From positions 1 through 31,449 of the IMG/VR virus record IMGVR_UViG_3300035187_001672: a DNA stretch of 31,449 bases; one strand, 5' to 3'. The position numbers and the translations under genes were made by a program. Of this stretch, positions 21,527 to 30,257 are shown one piece after another (the first letter of the stretch is position 1; each line of letters starts with the position of its first letter). The DNA comes from a virus. The notes below the pieces were generated by a model. It searched no databases and was not told the origin of the DNA. It was given only the letters and a program-made list of their open reading frames with translations.

Positions 21527-23935
21527 TTATGTTGAGTACGCCACAGAAAGCGTCAAGGAGACAGTGCCCGCGGACGGCATGAAGGATGGCGAAAAACTAG
21601 TGAGAGCGGTGTTGGATACGCCGTACACAAGAGACACAAAAGCATCGCCGTCATAAACGGCGCAAGCCGTTGGTCGTTGCGTAGTAAACCCGGAAGCACC
21701 CGCAATTGTTCCCGAGCCAGAATTGACGCCAGCCGCAAACGGCAGCCCAGTCACTCTCATCTGTCCGCTGCCTCCGCTGAAATTGCTTGCTTGGATGGAG
21801 CAATCCACAAAGACCATGCGCCCAATTTTGGTATACCGCGCACTGAACGCAACGAGCGTGTAGGAAGGGGCAGCGCTTGCAGCCGAGAACGCAGGCGTCC
21901 ACGTACCTTGCTCATAGTCCGACAGCGTATTGGCCGCGGCGGTGTCCGTGCCAAAGAGAATGCCAGTGGACGCGCGAATCGCTCCAGACACATCCAGCCT
22001 CATGGCGGGGCTGGTCGTACCAAGCCCCAAGTTACCGGCGAGGTATGAGTTCGCCGTGGCGTCTGCGTAGAGTGCGTAGTTGTTGGCGCCTGCCGGTGGG
22101 CTGACAATGCGCACGCCGTAGTTTTCGGCGGCATTGGCGGCGGTGACATATACGCCCGTGTTGGCTCCGCCCGCACCATTGGCCTGCCCCATGAGCGCGT
22201 AGTTGACCGACCCCGCTCCTCCATTGCTAATAGCGTTGATGGCTTGGCCGCCGGCCGCCACTACCTCCAGACGCGAGGCAGGGCTTGGCGTTCCAATGCC
22301 GACATTGCCGGCCGAAGTGATGCGCATCCCGGCTGCTCCGGTGGCCCACGGCCCGATAGCCAAGGCGCCAGTGTCAATTGTTCCTGCGGAGAATATAAGG
22401 GCGCTGTCGCCAGGCTGAACAAGGCCATTGTTAGCGCCAGAAGAACTGTCTGGACGCAGCCAAGACCACGCGCCAGGCCCGCGAACCATCAGCCCGTCCG
22501 TGCCCTGCGCAGCAGTGGTGACCTCTAGCCTCGCAGCGGGCGCAGTTGTGCCAATGCCGACATTGCCGGCCGAAGTGATGCGCATCCGCTCAGTATTGCC
22601 GACCGTAAACAGCGTGCAGGCGTCCGCATGTGTCTCCTCGTTCATGATCCAAAAGGAGCCGGACTTGTACTTTACAAGGTTTACGTACGTGGTTCCGGTG
22701 CCAGCCACGTTGCTAGTGGCCAATCGGAAGACGGCGCCGCTGAACGCCCCAGAGGCATCCGTGTTCACGCAGTCCACGTAGCGCAGTCCAGCCGCGAGGG
22801 TGCTCCCGAAAGCCGCGCCTGCAGATGTGGTGATCGTAGTAAAAGCACCAGTCGAAGCCGCGGTCGCGCCGATGGCTGTGCCGTTGATTGATCCGCCGGT
22901 TACAGCCACGGACGCCGCAGACTGCGTGGCCAGCGTCCCAAGACCTAGCGTCGTTCGCTGCGCCGCGGCATCGGCGCCAGCGATTAGCGCGCGTCCGGCG
23001 GAGGTGCAGGTGATCTCCTCTACCACGCCGGCGCCCACTCCGGACCTTCCCAGCAGGCGGTCGGTAGCAGAGACGTTCTGGAGCTTGGCGTAGGTGACGG
23101 CGCTGTTCGCTATGTCCGCAGTGATCACGGCGCCGGCATTGATGGTCCACGTGGCACCACTTGCGGAGACTGTGATGTCGCCCTTGTTGCCGTCCGATGG
23201 GGCGCGGGCATCGGAGAGACGCGCATCATCACCCCGGCAGGCCGTTGTAGACGTTGTCCCGTACGACACACTGACCGTGCCGCTGGCTACGCCAAGCCCC
23301 GTCCCAACGATCAGGCCGCCCAAGGTGGTTGTGGTAGCCTGGGGGAGTGTGTACCCGCTGGATGCCGAAATAATCCCGCTCGCATCGATTGAGATGCCCG
23401 AGCCAATGCGCACGCCACCCAGCGTGCTGGCACTTGCCTGCGGGAGCGAGTAGCCGGCTGGGCTACTGCCGGCGGTGATGCGACCCTTACTGTCCACGGT
23501 GACGCTTGTGTAGGTTCCGGCCGTCACTCCAGTGGCTGAGAGAGTCGGGCTGGGGTAGGTGCCTGTGAGATCGCCGCCGGCCGCCCCGGAGGGCGCGCGA
23601 GAGTCGGACAGCCGGGAATCCGTGGCGACCACAACCGCCACCCCGCCCACAGTGAGAGAACCGGAGACATTCCCCCCGGTCAGGCCCACATAGCGCACAT
23701 CAGCCGCAGCCTGCGTAAGGGCGCCAATATCCGCCGGGGACAGAGCGTCAGACCCGCCAATAGCGTGGGTGGACTTGTGGGCGGCCACTACAGCGCCGGA
23801 AATCGCGGACACGCCGCCCGCCGCCGTGCGGTAGTACAGCTTGCCGTCGCCTTGGTTAATCGCCACCTCCCCGTCTTCCAGCGAAGCGGGGGCGGCGCCG
23901 GGGGTGTTACTGCGCTTGAGGCGGGGAGGGGGCAT
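21527..23935 (-). CDS. Tail fibre protein, 802 aa
   Basis: Residues 1-45 carry the fibre-attachment module [20 protein letters not shown] then [12 protein letters not shown]. The shaft (45-~670) is a Ser/Gly/Ala/Thr-rich trimeric-fibre repeat region with [27 protein letters not shown], and two copies of [12 protein letters not shown] (near 450 and 536). Residues ~676-802 form a receptor-binding tip of common type ([40 protein letters not shown]). The ATG at 23935 has AGGA, 5-nt spacer, inside the end of the 114-aa gene. It probably recognises the host surface. The [10 protein letters not shown] block (residues ~248-279) recurs in the 99-aa gene. I see no enzyme site such as an endosialidase or intramolecular chaperone. 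Confidence 0.85.
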   Translation of the reverse strand: MPPPRLKRSNTPGAAPASLEDGEVAINQGDGKLYYRTAAGGVSAISGAVVAAHKSTHAIGGSDALSPADIGALTQAAADVRYVGLTGGNVSGSLTVGGVAVVVATDSRLSDSRAPSGAAGGDLTGTYPSPTLSATGVTAGTYTSVTVDSKGRITAGSSPAGYSLPQASASTLGGVRIGSGISIDASGIISASSGYTLPQATTTTLGGLIVGTGLGVASGTVSVSYGTTSTTACRGDDARLSDARAPSDGNKGDITVSASGATWTINAGAVITADIANSAVTYAKLQNVSATDRLLGRSGVGAGVVEEITCTSAGRALIAGADAAAQRTTLGLGTLATQSAASVAVTGGSINGTAIGATAASTGAFTTITTSAGAAFGSTLAAGLRYVDCVNTDASGAFSGAVFRLATSNVAGTGTTYVNLVKYKSGSFWIMNEETHADACTLFTVGNTERMRITSAGNVGIGTTAPAARLEVTTAAQGTDGLMVRGPGAWSWLRPDSSSGANNGLVQPGDSALIFSAGTIDTGALAIGPWATGAAGMRITSAGNVGIGTPSPASRLEVVAAGGQAINAISNGGAGSVNYALMGQANGAGGANTGVYVTAANAAENYGVRIVSPPAGANNYALYADATANSYLAGNLGLGTTSPAMRLDVSGAIRASTGILFGTDTAAANTLSDYEQGTWTPAFSAASAAPSYTLVAFSARYTKIGRMVFVDCSIQASNFSGGSGQMRVTGLPFAAGVNSGSGTIAGASGFTTQRPTACAVYDGDAFVSLVYGVSNTALTSFSPSFMPSAGTVSLTLSVAYST
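22293..22587 (-). repeat. 37-bp perfect direct repeat within the fibre gene
   Basis: An identical 37-bp block occurs at 22293-22329 and 22551-22587, 258 bp (86 codons) apart and in frame. It encodes the [11 protein letters not shown] shaft segment in each copy. Perfect identity suggests recent duplication or ongoing recombination in the fibre shaft. Confidence 0.85.
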
Positions 23936-24251
23936 GAGCGTCCTGCAAGGGGCCTATAGGGCTATTGTCCACCCAAGTGACAGTCGCCTCGTCTAAGACC
24001 CAGCCATCGCCGGGGCATGGCGGAATGAAGGCATCTAGCGCCTCGTCGTAGCGGAACCCGCTGCCCGCGTAGTTTCCGCGAAATGGCCTGCCCTGCGGAT
24101 GCTGGTTCCCTTGGGTCCAGTAGCTCGTCCGCAGACAGCGTTGCCCGCGCACCTCCGCGTAGACCGCCTCCCAGTCTCCCTCACTCTCGTCGCGTCCGAC
24201 GATCACCTCGGTGACGATGTTGTCATCGTTCACAAATGCGTAGTGCGCCAT
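23907..24251 (-). CDS. Conserved phage protein of marine-virus type, 114 aa
   Basis: From the ATG at 24251 (GAGGA site, 6-nt spacer) the product begins [20 protein letters not shown] and continues with [31 protein letters not shown] and [20 protein letters not shown] recall this MAHYAF..NNVVTEVIVG ... RGNYAG.GF.YD...DAFI.P.P...W.L arrangement from proteins of cyanophage- and pelagiphage-like viruses, usually near structural genes, with no assigned function. The first start in frame is a TTG at 24263 overlapping the previous TGA; the ATG is better placed. It may be a small fibre- or decoration-associated protein. Confidence 0.72.
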   Translation of the reverse strand: MAHYAFVNDDNIVTEVIVGRDESEGDWEAVYAEVRGQRCLRTSYWTQGNQHPQGRPFRGNYAGSGFRYDEALDAFIPPCPGDGWVLDEATVTWVDNSPIGPLQDAHAPSPPQAQ

Positions 24252-24259
24252 CTGGTTCC

Positions 24260-25126
24260 TCAATTGAATGTCACGGTGCCCGTGCCGGCAGTGATCGTTA
24301 CGACGCTATCCCCGGCAGAGCTAGTCGTTGACGAGGTCAGGCCCGCGCTGACTGTAATTTGCATAGACGAGGCGAACCGCAAAACTACGACCCCAGAGCC
24401 TCCACCTCCACCTCCACCTCCACCTCCGCCACCGCCACCGCCACCGCCGCCCGTGGACGCAGACCCCGCAGTGCCAACGCCACTACCGACTCGTCCGTTT
24501 CCGCCGCCGCCGGTGCCACCAAGCCCCTGCGACTTGTTTCCAGTGCCGCCGCCACCACCACCGGCATAGGTGACGCTCGTCCCTGTAATGCTGGAGGCAA
24601 GCCCAGCGCCGCCATTGCCAGCCTTCGCGCTGGTGCCAGCCGCACCTGCTGCGCCAGCACCGCCGCCGCCGCCGCCGAGTCTGTAGGTCGCGCCGTCAGT
24701 TGATCCGGCGCCGCCGCCGAACCCCTGTGTTCCCGCTAGTTGCGCCGAGCCGCCCGATCCGTTAGTCGATGTCACGGTGCCGCCGCCACCGCCTGAGCCT
24801 CCGTCAACGCCAGCGAGAGCCGTAGCCGATGTCGCACCGCCGCCGCCACCGCCAATCGCCACAACCGACAGAGCAATGGAAGGCGAGCCGTTGACGCCTC
24901 GCACGGCCACGCTGCCCGCACCCCCGGCACCGACTTGAACCGCGTAAGCGACTCCAAGCGTGACGGCCACGGACGTTTCCACAACGCCGCCCCCACCACC
25001 GCCGCCGCCCTGCTCGCCGTTGCCGCCGCCGCCGCCGCCGACCACCAGCACCCTGACGGTGCGGCTAATCTGCGCCCGCAGCCGCGATGCACTAGCGAGA
25101 GATGTGGAAGCGTTGCGGAGCGTCAC
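24260..25126 (-). CDS. Polyglycine-rich adhesin / fibre-tip protein, 288 aa
   Basis: GTG at 25126 overlaps the previous stop as TAGTG. Residues ~28-50 (VLVVGGGGGG then EQGGGGGGGG) open a domain dominated by runs of Gly with Ala/Ser/Thr strands between, the pattern of Gly-rich domains whose polyglycine-II helices pack into a sandwich in phage tip adhesins (as in T4-like gp38). One run is 18 glycines. After SGVVVLRFASSMQITVSAGL a Ser/Thr strand tail ends TITAGTGTVTFN. It lies in the fibre cassette and probably binds a host receptor directly or caps a fibre. The bulk carries no enzyme motif. Confidence 0.75.
   Translation of the reverse strand: MTLRNASTSLASASRLRAQISRTVRVLVVGGGGGGNGEQGGGGGGGGVVETSVAVTLGVAYAVQVGAGGAGSVAVRGVNGSPSIALSVVAIGGGGGGATSATALAGVDGGSGGGGGTVTSTNGSGGSAQLAGTQGFGGGAGSTDGATYRLGGGGGGAGAAGAAGTSAKAGNGGAGLASSITGTSVTYAGGGGGGTGNKSQGLGGTGGGGNGRVGSGVGTAGSASTGGGGGGGGGGGGGGGGGGSGVVVLRFASSMQITVSAGLTSSTTSSAGDSVVTITAGTGTVTFN
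24399..24452 (-). repeat. 54-bp GGN trinucleotide tract encoding 18 glycines
   Basis: The minus strand has 18 consecutive glycine codons, first GGC and GGT-type units, then a run of GGT and GGA repeats (GGTGGAGGTGGA pattern). Slippage by whole triplets would change loop length without breaking the frame. Confidence 0.85.
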
Positions 25127-25455
25127 TAGCTGATCTCCACCCCGAAGGCACTGAAGGCTACGCTGGCAGACCCTGCGTACACGCTCACAACGTCAGTCGC
25201 CGCCAGTGTCACGCCAAGCGTGAGAGTCACTGTGTCACTGGCCGGGAGCGGTGCGTCGTAAACCAGATACTGCGAGGTGGCAATCGACGCCCCAGCGGGC
25301 CGCACCGCGATCCGATAGGTGGTCGCCGTCGCTGCGGTGTTGCACACGGTGATTGTCGAAACAATGGCCTGCGTGGCAGACGGTGCCACATAGAGCGAGA
25401 CTAGCGTGGTGGCGGCTGGGTTTGATTGGCCCAGTACCTTGTGTGTCTGCGGCAC
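25126..25455 (-). CDS. Fibre-cassette beta protein, 109 aa
   Basis: GTG at 25455 with a strong GGGAGG site (7-nt spacer). Begins MPQTHKVLGQSNPAATTLVS and continues as alternating hydrophobic/Thr strands (SATQAIVSTITVCNTAATAT, RIAVRPAGASIATSQYLVYD, LGVTLAATDVVSVYAGSASV). I recall this KVLGQ..PAATTL ... VVSTLVVCN ... YRVAVRPAG ... LAATDVVSVYAG layout from small beta-sandwich proteins beside phage fibre genes. The role is likely structural or as an accessory in receptor binding; no catalytic residues are evident. It ends by overlapping the adhesin start (TAGTG). Confidence 0.7.
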   Translation of the reverse strand: MPQTHKVLGQSNPAATTLVSLYVAPSATQAIVSTITVCNTAATATTYRIAVRPAGASIATSQYLVYDAPLPASDTVTLTLGVTLAATDVVSVYAGSASVAFSAFGVEIS

Positions 25456-25458
25456 GTC

Positions 25459-25758
25459 TTAGCCTCCCATGAGAAGAAACGGGTGGAATATCTGGTTGCG
25501 AACATCGTTCGACAGATCGGCCTCTGTGACGGCACCGGCATTGATGACCCACGTTGCTCCGCTGCCGCTGACCGTGATGTCGCCTTTATTGCCGTCCGAC
25601 ACTCCGCCGCCGCCGCCCGTGGGCAGCTGCGTCACCACACCTGAGCTATTGCGGTAGTAGAGTTTGCCGTCGCCTTCATTAATGGCGATCTGGCCGCTCA
25701 CCAACGAGGACGGGACGCTGCCCGCCGTTGTCGATCTCAGTATCCGGACGGTAGCCAA
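25459..25758 (-). CDS. Short fibre-module protein, 99 aa
   Basis: A TTG start abuts the previous stop (TAG then TTG) and gives [20 protein letters not shown], then [16 protein letters not shown], the same attachment module as the 431-aa and 802-aa fibres. Residues 55-86 ([20 protein letters not shown]) match the 802-aa fibre shaft closely. The C-terminus ends [13 protein letters not shown], with no receptor-binding tip. It could be a stand-alone collar piece that decorates the tail, or a truncated fibre left after a duplication. TTG is supported because translation begins exactly where the homologous proteins begin. Confidence 0.65.
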   Translation of the reverse strand: MATVRILRSTTAGSVPSSLVSGQIAINEGDGKLYYRNSSGVVTQLPTGGGGGVSDGNKGDITVSGSGATWVINAGAVTEADLSNDVRNQIFHPFLLMGG

Positions 25759-27054
25759 CTAGAACGTCCCCCCATCGATATCAGAGCTAGGCGCCAGAAA
25801 GTCGGTGCCGGCCACTGCCACGGAATAGGCAGAGCCGTTTCCTTTGAGGAGTCCATTGACGGCCGATGTAAGTCCGGTGCCGCCATAGCCCACGGCAATC
25901 GTTGTCGCCTGCCACACCCCAGTGCCGATGTCGCCCAACGTGGTAATAGAGGTCTGGCCGGCGTAGTTCCCCGGCACGCCGCCGCCGGCACCGGAGAACT
26001 GATTGAACGAGACGCTGGTCGTTCCGACCGTGATCGTCCCGGTGGTGGAAAGCACCCACGCCGTTCCGCCGCCTAATGTGCCCTGGTCAACGTAGACGAA
26101 CGACCCGGTAGTCAGCGTGGTGCTGGAGTTAGCGTCCGCAGAACGCGCCCACGCCCCGGCCGCGGCAACGTACAGACCGTTCTGGCTGGCAGTGGTCTGA
26201 TTCTTCACCAACACCCGGTCGCCGGCCAGCACCGACACGCCGTCGATGGTCTGCGTGCCGGACAGCGTGATGTTCGCCGTGGTCGCAACCTTGACTGACG
26301 CTTTGAACTCCAGGCCAATCGAAGCGTTGTCCACGTACGCCTTCGTCGCAGCATCTTGGGCGTTGGTTGGATTGACTAGATTGGTGAGTCCGAACCCGCC
26401 CATGTTGTAGTTGCCCGTCGCCGTCGCAAGCGTGTTCAGCGGGTTGGTCTGGACCTGCGTGTCGAAGCCCGTGATGTCGCCCGGCACAATGGCCAGGATT
26501 GACTTGGCCTGCGTGGGGGTCAGGTCTTCGGGCGCCCCAGTGCCCGTCGATACGCGCCCCTTGATCGTCGCCGTGCTGACCGTCGCCAGCTTGGCATTGG
26601 TCACCGTGCCGGACGGGATGGTCACCGAGATGGAAGTGGTGCCAGTGCCGGTCGCGTCTCCCGAGATGGAGATGCTCTGGTTGGTGGTCAGGTAGTTGAG
26701 CGACTTCACAAAGGCCGTGGTCGCGACCGCGGTTGAGGTGTCGCCTGGCGATTGGGTTGTGGCGGTAGCGGAGCCAAGAGCTACGGTGCTAGTGAACGTG
26801 ACGCCGCCGGCGAACGTGTATGTGCCGAATGCGGAGTGCGTGCCAGTGAGCGCCAGAAACGAACCCGGCCCCGAGATCGGCAGGACGGTGGTCGCCGTCC
26901 CACCAGCCCCACCTGTGCCCAAGCCATAGAACAGCGTGCCGGCCGTAGTCGCACTGGCATTAGACTTGTGCGCCTCGGCAAACGCGATCTCTGCATTGGC
27001 CAGCGAGCTTGGTGCCGTTCCGGCTGTGGATCGTTTGACGCGAATTGTCGCCAT
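25759..27054 (-). CDS. Tail fibre protein, 431 aa
   Basis: Overlaps the 118-aa gene as TAATG. N-terminal module IRVKRSTAGTAPSSLANAEI (3-22), then a fibre shaft with strands (QSPGDTSTAVATTAFVKSLN; GDATGTGTTSISVTIPSGTV; NYNMGGFGLTNLVNPTNAQD) and a block (GLEFKASVKVATTANITLSG; TQTIDGVSVLAGDRVLVKNQ; NGLYVAAAGAWARSADANSS) seen in many phage fibres. It ends LKGNGSAYSVAVAGTDFLAP-SSDIDGGTF. The tip is unlike that of the 802-aa fibre and may connect to another partner protein. Likely role: elongated host-recognition or linker fibre. Confidence 0.8.
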   Translation of the reverse strand: MATIRVKRSTAGTAPSSLANAEIAFAEAHKSNASATTAGTLFYGLGTGGAGGTATTVLPISGPGSFLALTGTHSAFGTYTFAGGVTFTSTVALGSATATTQSPGDTSTAVATTAFVKSLNYLTTNQSISISGDATGTGTTSISVTIPSGTVTNAKLATVSTATIKGRVSTGTGAPEDLTPTQAKSILAIVPGDITGFDTQVQTNPLNTLATATGNYNMGGFGLTNLVNPTNAQDAATKAYVDNASIGLEFKASVKVATTANITLSGTQTIDGVSVLAGDRVLVKNQTTASQNGLYVAAAGAWARSADANSSTTLTTGSFVYVDQGTLGGGTAWVLSTTGTITVGTTSVSFNQFSGAGGGVPGNYAGQTSITTLGDIGTGVWQATTIAVGYGGTGLTSAVNGLLKGNGSAYSVAVAGTDFLAPSSDIDGGTF

Positions 27055-27410
27055 TAGAAATTACCCCCGTCCAAAAGTTGGTTCTCCGAATAATTGCGCC
27101 ACTTGCCGTCCGACCAGCGCAGCACATCCCCAGTCTTTATGTCAGTCATCTCCACATCGCTGGAGGAGGGAAGAGAGAACCGCAGGGAGTTCAGCAGGTA
27201 CGGCAGTTCCCTCCATCGCGTCACCCCGTCCCCGATCTTGATCGCTCCCGAGCCGAACGCCGGATCCGAGTAGCTGAACGTGTCCAGCGACACCTCAGTG
27301 CCAGATGGCACATCCCTCTCATAGCCAATTTCGCCCGCCGCCAGAATCGGGTTAACGGCCAGCCATTCAGCGGCCGTGCCACGGCGGAACTGAACTAGCT
27401 GATAGCTCAA
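27054..27410 (-). CDS. Mtd-N-like small fibre-module protein, 118 aa
   Basis: TTG start overlaps the previous TGA (TTGA). The product (MSYQLVQFRRGTAAEWLAVN, PILAAGEIGYERDV, IKIGDGVTRWRELPYL) matches the N-terminal domain shared by major-tropism-determinant-like and other phage fibres: a Q-F-R-R-G-T start, an L-x-x-G-E-I/G-x-E turn and an I-K-I-G-D-G-x-x-x-W segment. It ends SENQLLDGGNF, like the 431-aa fibre's DIDGGTF. Without the C-type-lectin variable domain, it may form a small homotrimeric connector. There is no reverse transcriptase or template repeat in the window. Confidence 0.72.
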   Translation of the reverse strand: MSYQLVQFRRGTAAEWLAVNPILAAGEIGYERDVPSGTEVSLDTFSYSDPAFGSGAIKIGDGVTRWRELPYLLNSLRFSLPSSSDVEMTDIKTGDVLRWSDGKWRNYSENQLLDGGNF

Positions 27411-27940
27411 ACGCCCCTCCCCTTGGCGCGGTAGGCGTGCTTCTCAATCACCCTCTCGCGCAGGTCGCTCGCTTTCGCACCAGGATTCTTGCGCTTGGCC
27501 TTTGCCACTTCATCCCGAACAATCGACTCGCTGATGAGCTTCCGCTTCGGATCGGCCGGACCCGGGTCGTAGTTCACGGTCCCAGACACCGCCAGCCGGC
27601 GAGCATGAGCGACCTTCAGCACCTCGTCGTTGTTGGACACCCACGCTGCGGGGTCTTGCCAGCCACGCTTATCCGCCAAGCCGCCCACGTAATACTTGCC
27701 CGAGATGTTGATGCCCGCCTTCTTGGCTTCGGCGGCCACGTACTTCGCTTGGCGCACCGGCATGTCATCTAGCTGCTGGTTGTTCATGCGGCCCTCCATG
27801 AACGCCCGGTCTGTGCCAGACGTTCCCGGGGGAGTCTGCGTGGCAACCATCGCCGCCCACTTCTCACCGTAGGGCAGGGCACGCTTGTAGCTCTCAATGG
27901 CCTCACGGCCGGCTCGTTGGACTTCAACTGGGATTTGCAT
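27407..27940 (-). CDS. Hypothetical protein downstream of portal, 177 aa
   Basis: ATG at 27940 lies 17 nt inside the portal gene. The N-terminal half is helical and polar (VQRAGREAIESYKRALPYGE; MEGRMNNQQLDDMPVRQAKY); a Gly-Tyr segment (ISGKYYVGGLADKRGWQDPA) and basic helices (LISESIVRDEVAKAKRKNPG; SDLRERVIEKHAYRAKGRGV) follow. I do not recognise a family. Its position directly after the portal is where a scaffold or protease usually sits, but I see no protease motif, and the basic C-terminus could be RNA- or DNA-binding, or scaffold-like. Function open. Confidence 0.7.
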   Translation of the reverse strand: MQIPVEVQRAGREAIESYKRALPYGEKWAAMVATQTPPGTSGTDRAFMEGRMNNQQLDDMPVRQAKYVAAEAKKAGINISGKYYVGGLADKRGWQDPAAWVSNNDEVLKVAHARRLAVSGTVNYDPGPADPKRKLISESIVRDEVAKAKRKNPGAKASDLRERVIEKHAYRAKGRGV

Positions 27941-29915
27941 CGGGCGGTCCTTGCTGGGGTGCTTCGGGGGGCGGGCCTGGAGGAGGCGGCGGGGGAGGGG
28001 GCACCATGTAGCGTGAAACGTCCACGTTCATTGCCTTGCCCCAATCCTCCAAGAGGGCGTTGAACAGTTCTGGGCGACCGGCCTGGAGGAGGCCCTGACT
28101 GACCGGCGCGAGGATCTGCATCGCGTTGGTGATGTTCTCAATGCGAGTGGCGTTGTTGGGCTTCTTCACGGAGCCGGCTTCAACGCGGTACGAATACTCG
28201 CGGACGATGGAATCCGGGTCTTCGTTCTGAACGTGCATCTGCCACGCCTGCGCCGCCATCGGCCCAAGGAGCGGGGCAACGTCCTGCGGTGCGATCAACC
28301 ACCGCGCAAGCAAAGCCTCCTTGCGGGCTACCAAGGACAGGGCGTCCTCAAGAATCGAAGCGTAATCGTCCGGCCTGACCGAAATCTGCTCAGCCTTGAC
28401 CTGCGCCTCTGCAGCTGACCTGAACTGGTTCCGGGTCATTCCATAAATGAGTTCTGTCAAACCCACTCGCCGGTCGAAGAGTGCGGTGACCTCGGAGATG
28501 ATCTGGTACATGTCCGATGTCACGCCCGGCATCTGGAACACCGAGATCACATCGTTGACAGACCGGCCGATGGCTTCGGAAATCTCTACGATCTTGAACC
28601 CGCCCTCGTCCTTCTCCAGGATCTTGGCCTTCAGATCCGGGTCGGCAGACTTCGCCACGCCGATGAGAACCTGGGCGCTCGTCGCAATGCGAGTGGCCAA
28701 GAAGGACATGGCCCAGTTGATGAACCGAAGCTCACCGATGCCGGGACGAATGATGCTGATGGGCCAGCTGTACCCGGGCTTGCCGTGCCAAGACAGGACG
28801 GTGAACGGCCAGCCGCCCGGCTCCGCCCAGAAGGGGATCGGCCACTGAGCGGCCATGAACATTGACGGCGCCACGCCGGTTTCGTCCACCTCCTCCTGAA
28901 GCATTGCCTCTGGCATGTTCAGGGGGAAGTCGATTCCTTCCGCGACAACGATGTAGCAGTTGGGGCCGAACGCATCGAACTTGCCGCGCAGGTCTTGGTC
29001 GGCGTTCTTGAGCCGGTCACCGAAGCCAGTCTTTGAGTAAATCTCCCAGTAGCAGATCAGATCGTTGCTTAGGCCCAGCTTCTTCTTGTACTCAAAGCCG
29101 CGCTCGTTGTTGTCGGCGCGGGATGAGTAGCTCTCCATGTGCCCCTTCAGGGCGTCACGGGACAGCCCAAACTTGGCCGCGACCTCATCGACCGGCTGCA
29201 CGCGCTTGCGGGCGGCCCAGCGGATGTCCTCAAACTCGTCCGCGTCCGGATCCCAGACGAGGTTGTCGATGGTGTCGTAGAAGCTCCCAGCCATCTTCAG
29301 CTGCGAGCCTGGCGGGGAGTAAAGCTCATGCCACCACACCCCGGCACCCTTAATGAACGCTTCCTCCACCACCTTGCGGGAGTGGCGCTTCAGGTCCAGT
29401 TCGTTGGGGGTGTAGTTCAGGTAGTCTTCCAGAAGCCGGGAGACGAGCTTCCGCTTCTCAAGCATCATCTGCTGCTGCTGCAAGCCCTGCTGGTACATCT
29501 GCAGGCCGGGGTCCGGCATCATCACAGGCTGGCCATCGGGGCCGATGATTGGCTGGCCGTCCGGCCCCATGGCAGGGATGGGGGGCTGGGGCTGGATGCC
29601 AAGGAGTGCTGGCCCGATGATCGGGTACTCCTTCGGGGTGACGGCCCGGTTGGGGTTGCGGTGGTGAATGACGGCCGTGAACAGACGCACCGCCTCCCAA
29701 ACACGGTTGACCTGCATCCGGAAGGCCGGCGGGGTCATGCCCTTGTTGTAGCCGCGTTCCCCGCGCGCGTACCCGTCCTTCCACATGAAGTCCGGGTCGC
29801 CCGCGAAGAAGTTCATCGCCTCATCGGCGTCCTCGCTGAAAGGGCGCTTGTGCTTGGTGGCCTGCTTGATGCACTCAAGCCAGCGGGTGACGATAGGGCG
29901 AAGCGGCTTGTCCAT
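27924..29915 (-). CDS. Portal protein (podovirus-type head-tail connector), 663 aa
   Basis: ATG at 29915 with AGGAG, 5-nt spacer. Length 663 and motifs such as FRMQVNRVWEAVRLFTAVIH, VVEEAFIKGAGVWWHELYSP, YDTIDNLVWDPDADEFEDIR and RSAAEAQVKAEQISVRPDDY fit podophage portals, which form the dodecameric DNA gate. A Gly/Pro/Gln insertion near 110-155 (GPDGQPIIGPDGQPVMMPDP) reads as a loop repeat. The C-terminus is a Pro-rich tail (YMVPPPPPPPPGPPPEAPQQ) that probably projects from the ring. It is separated from the terminase by one small gene, the normal order. Confidence 0.85.
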   Translation of the reverse strand: MDKPLRPIVTRWLECIKQATKHKRPFSEDADEAMNFFAGDPDFMWKDGYARGERGYNKGMTPPAFRMQVNRVWEAVRLFTAVIHHRNPNRAVTPKEYPIIGPALLGIQPQPPIPAMGPDGQPIIGPDGQPVMMPDPGLQMYQQGLQQQQMMLEKRKLVSRLLEDYLNYTPNELDLKRHSRKVVEEAFIKGAGVWWHELYSPPGSQLKMAGSFYDTIDNLVWDPDADEFEDIRWAARKRVQPVDEVAAKFGLSRDALKGHMESYSSRADNNERGFEYKKKLGLSNDLICYWEIYSKTGFGDRLKNADQDLRGKFDAFGPNCYIVVAEGIDFPLNMPEAMLQEEVDETGVAPSMFMAAQWPIPFWAEPGGWPFTVLSWHGKPGYSWPISIIRPGIGELRFINWAMSFLATRIATSAQVLIGVAKSADPDLKAKILEKDEGGFKIVEISEAIGRSVNDVISVFQMPGVTSDMYQIISEVTALFDRRVGLTELIYGMTRNQFRSAAEAQVKAEQISVRPDDYASILEDALSLVARKEALLARWLIAPQDVAPLLGPMAAQAWQMHVQNEDPDSIVREYSYRVEAGSVKKPNNATRIENITNAMQILAPVSQGLLQAGRPELFNALLEDWGKAMNVDVSRYMVPPPPPPPPGPPPEAPQQGPPDANPS

Positions 29916-29939
29916 GGAGACTCCTATAGGTCAGTGTCC

Positions 29940-30257
29940 TCACTTGGCCTTTCGGGCCTCCAAGTCAGCCACTTTCCGCTCCAAGAGCGCCACTTTCTCC
30001 GCGAGAATCGCGTTCTTCTGGGGCTTGTGTTCCCAGAATCCGTACTCCTTCCAGGCCGGGAACTCGTTCACCCCGGGGTCGGTGGTGTGGTGGACGCTGT
30101 GCTTCTCGTTCCCGCCGTAGCCCGGGGCAATGGCCCAGAGCGTGAGCGTGCGGGACGAGGCCCGCGTCACCATGGCCGGCACAGCCTCGGCTCCCTCATG
30201 GGCACGGAACAGTACCCAATCCCCAACTTCCGCAGACGGCATCACAAAATCGCTCAT
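29940..30257 (-). CDS. Small protein between terminase and portal, 105 aa
   Basis: Overlaps the terminase stop as ATGA. The first ~60 residues are a small beta domain (MPSAEVGDWVLFRAHEGAEA; PAMVTRASSRTLTLWAIAPG) that may be SH3-like. The last ~28 residues are a coiled coil (AILAEKVALLERKVADLEAR). No family is recognised. Position suggests a packaging or portal-assembly factor. It is in the right place for a small terminase partner but lacks a helix-turn-helix, so I do not call it TerS. Confidence 0.68.
   Translation of the reverse strand: MSDFVMPSAEVGDWVLFRAHEGAEAVPAMVTRASSRTLTLWAIAPGYGGNEKHSVHHTTDPGVNEFPAWKEYGFWEHKPQKNAILAEKVALLERKVADLEARKAK

Noticed and set aside
22293-22587. CRISPR-like repeats
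   Set aside because: Only two copies 258 bp apart, in frame in a fibre gene and coding for a fibre shaft motif.
27054-27410. Diversity-generating retroelement with an Mtd-type target
   Set aside because: Only the N-terminal Mtd-like module is present; no C-type-lectin variable region, template repeat or reverse transcriptase is visible.
27407-27940. Scaffold or capsid maturation protease
   Set aside because: The position fits, but there is no Ser-His protease motif and no clear scaffold composition; left as hypothetical.
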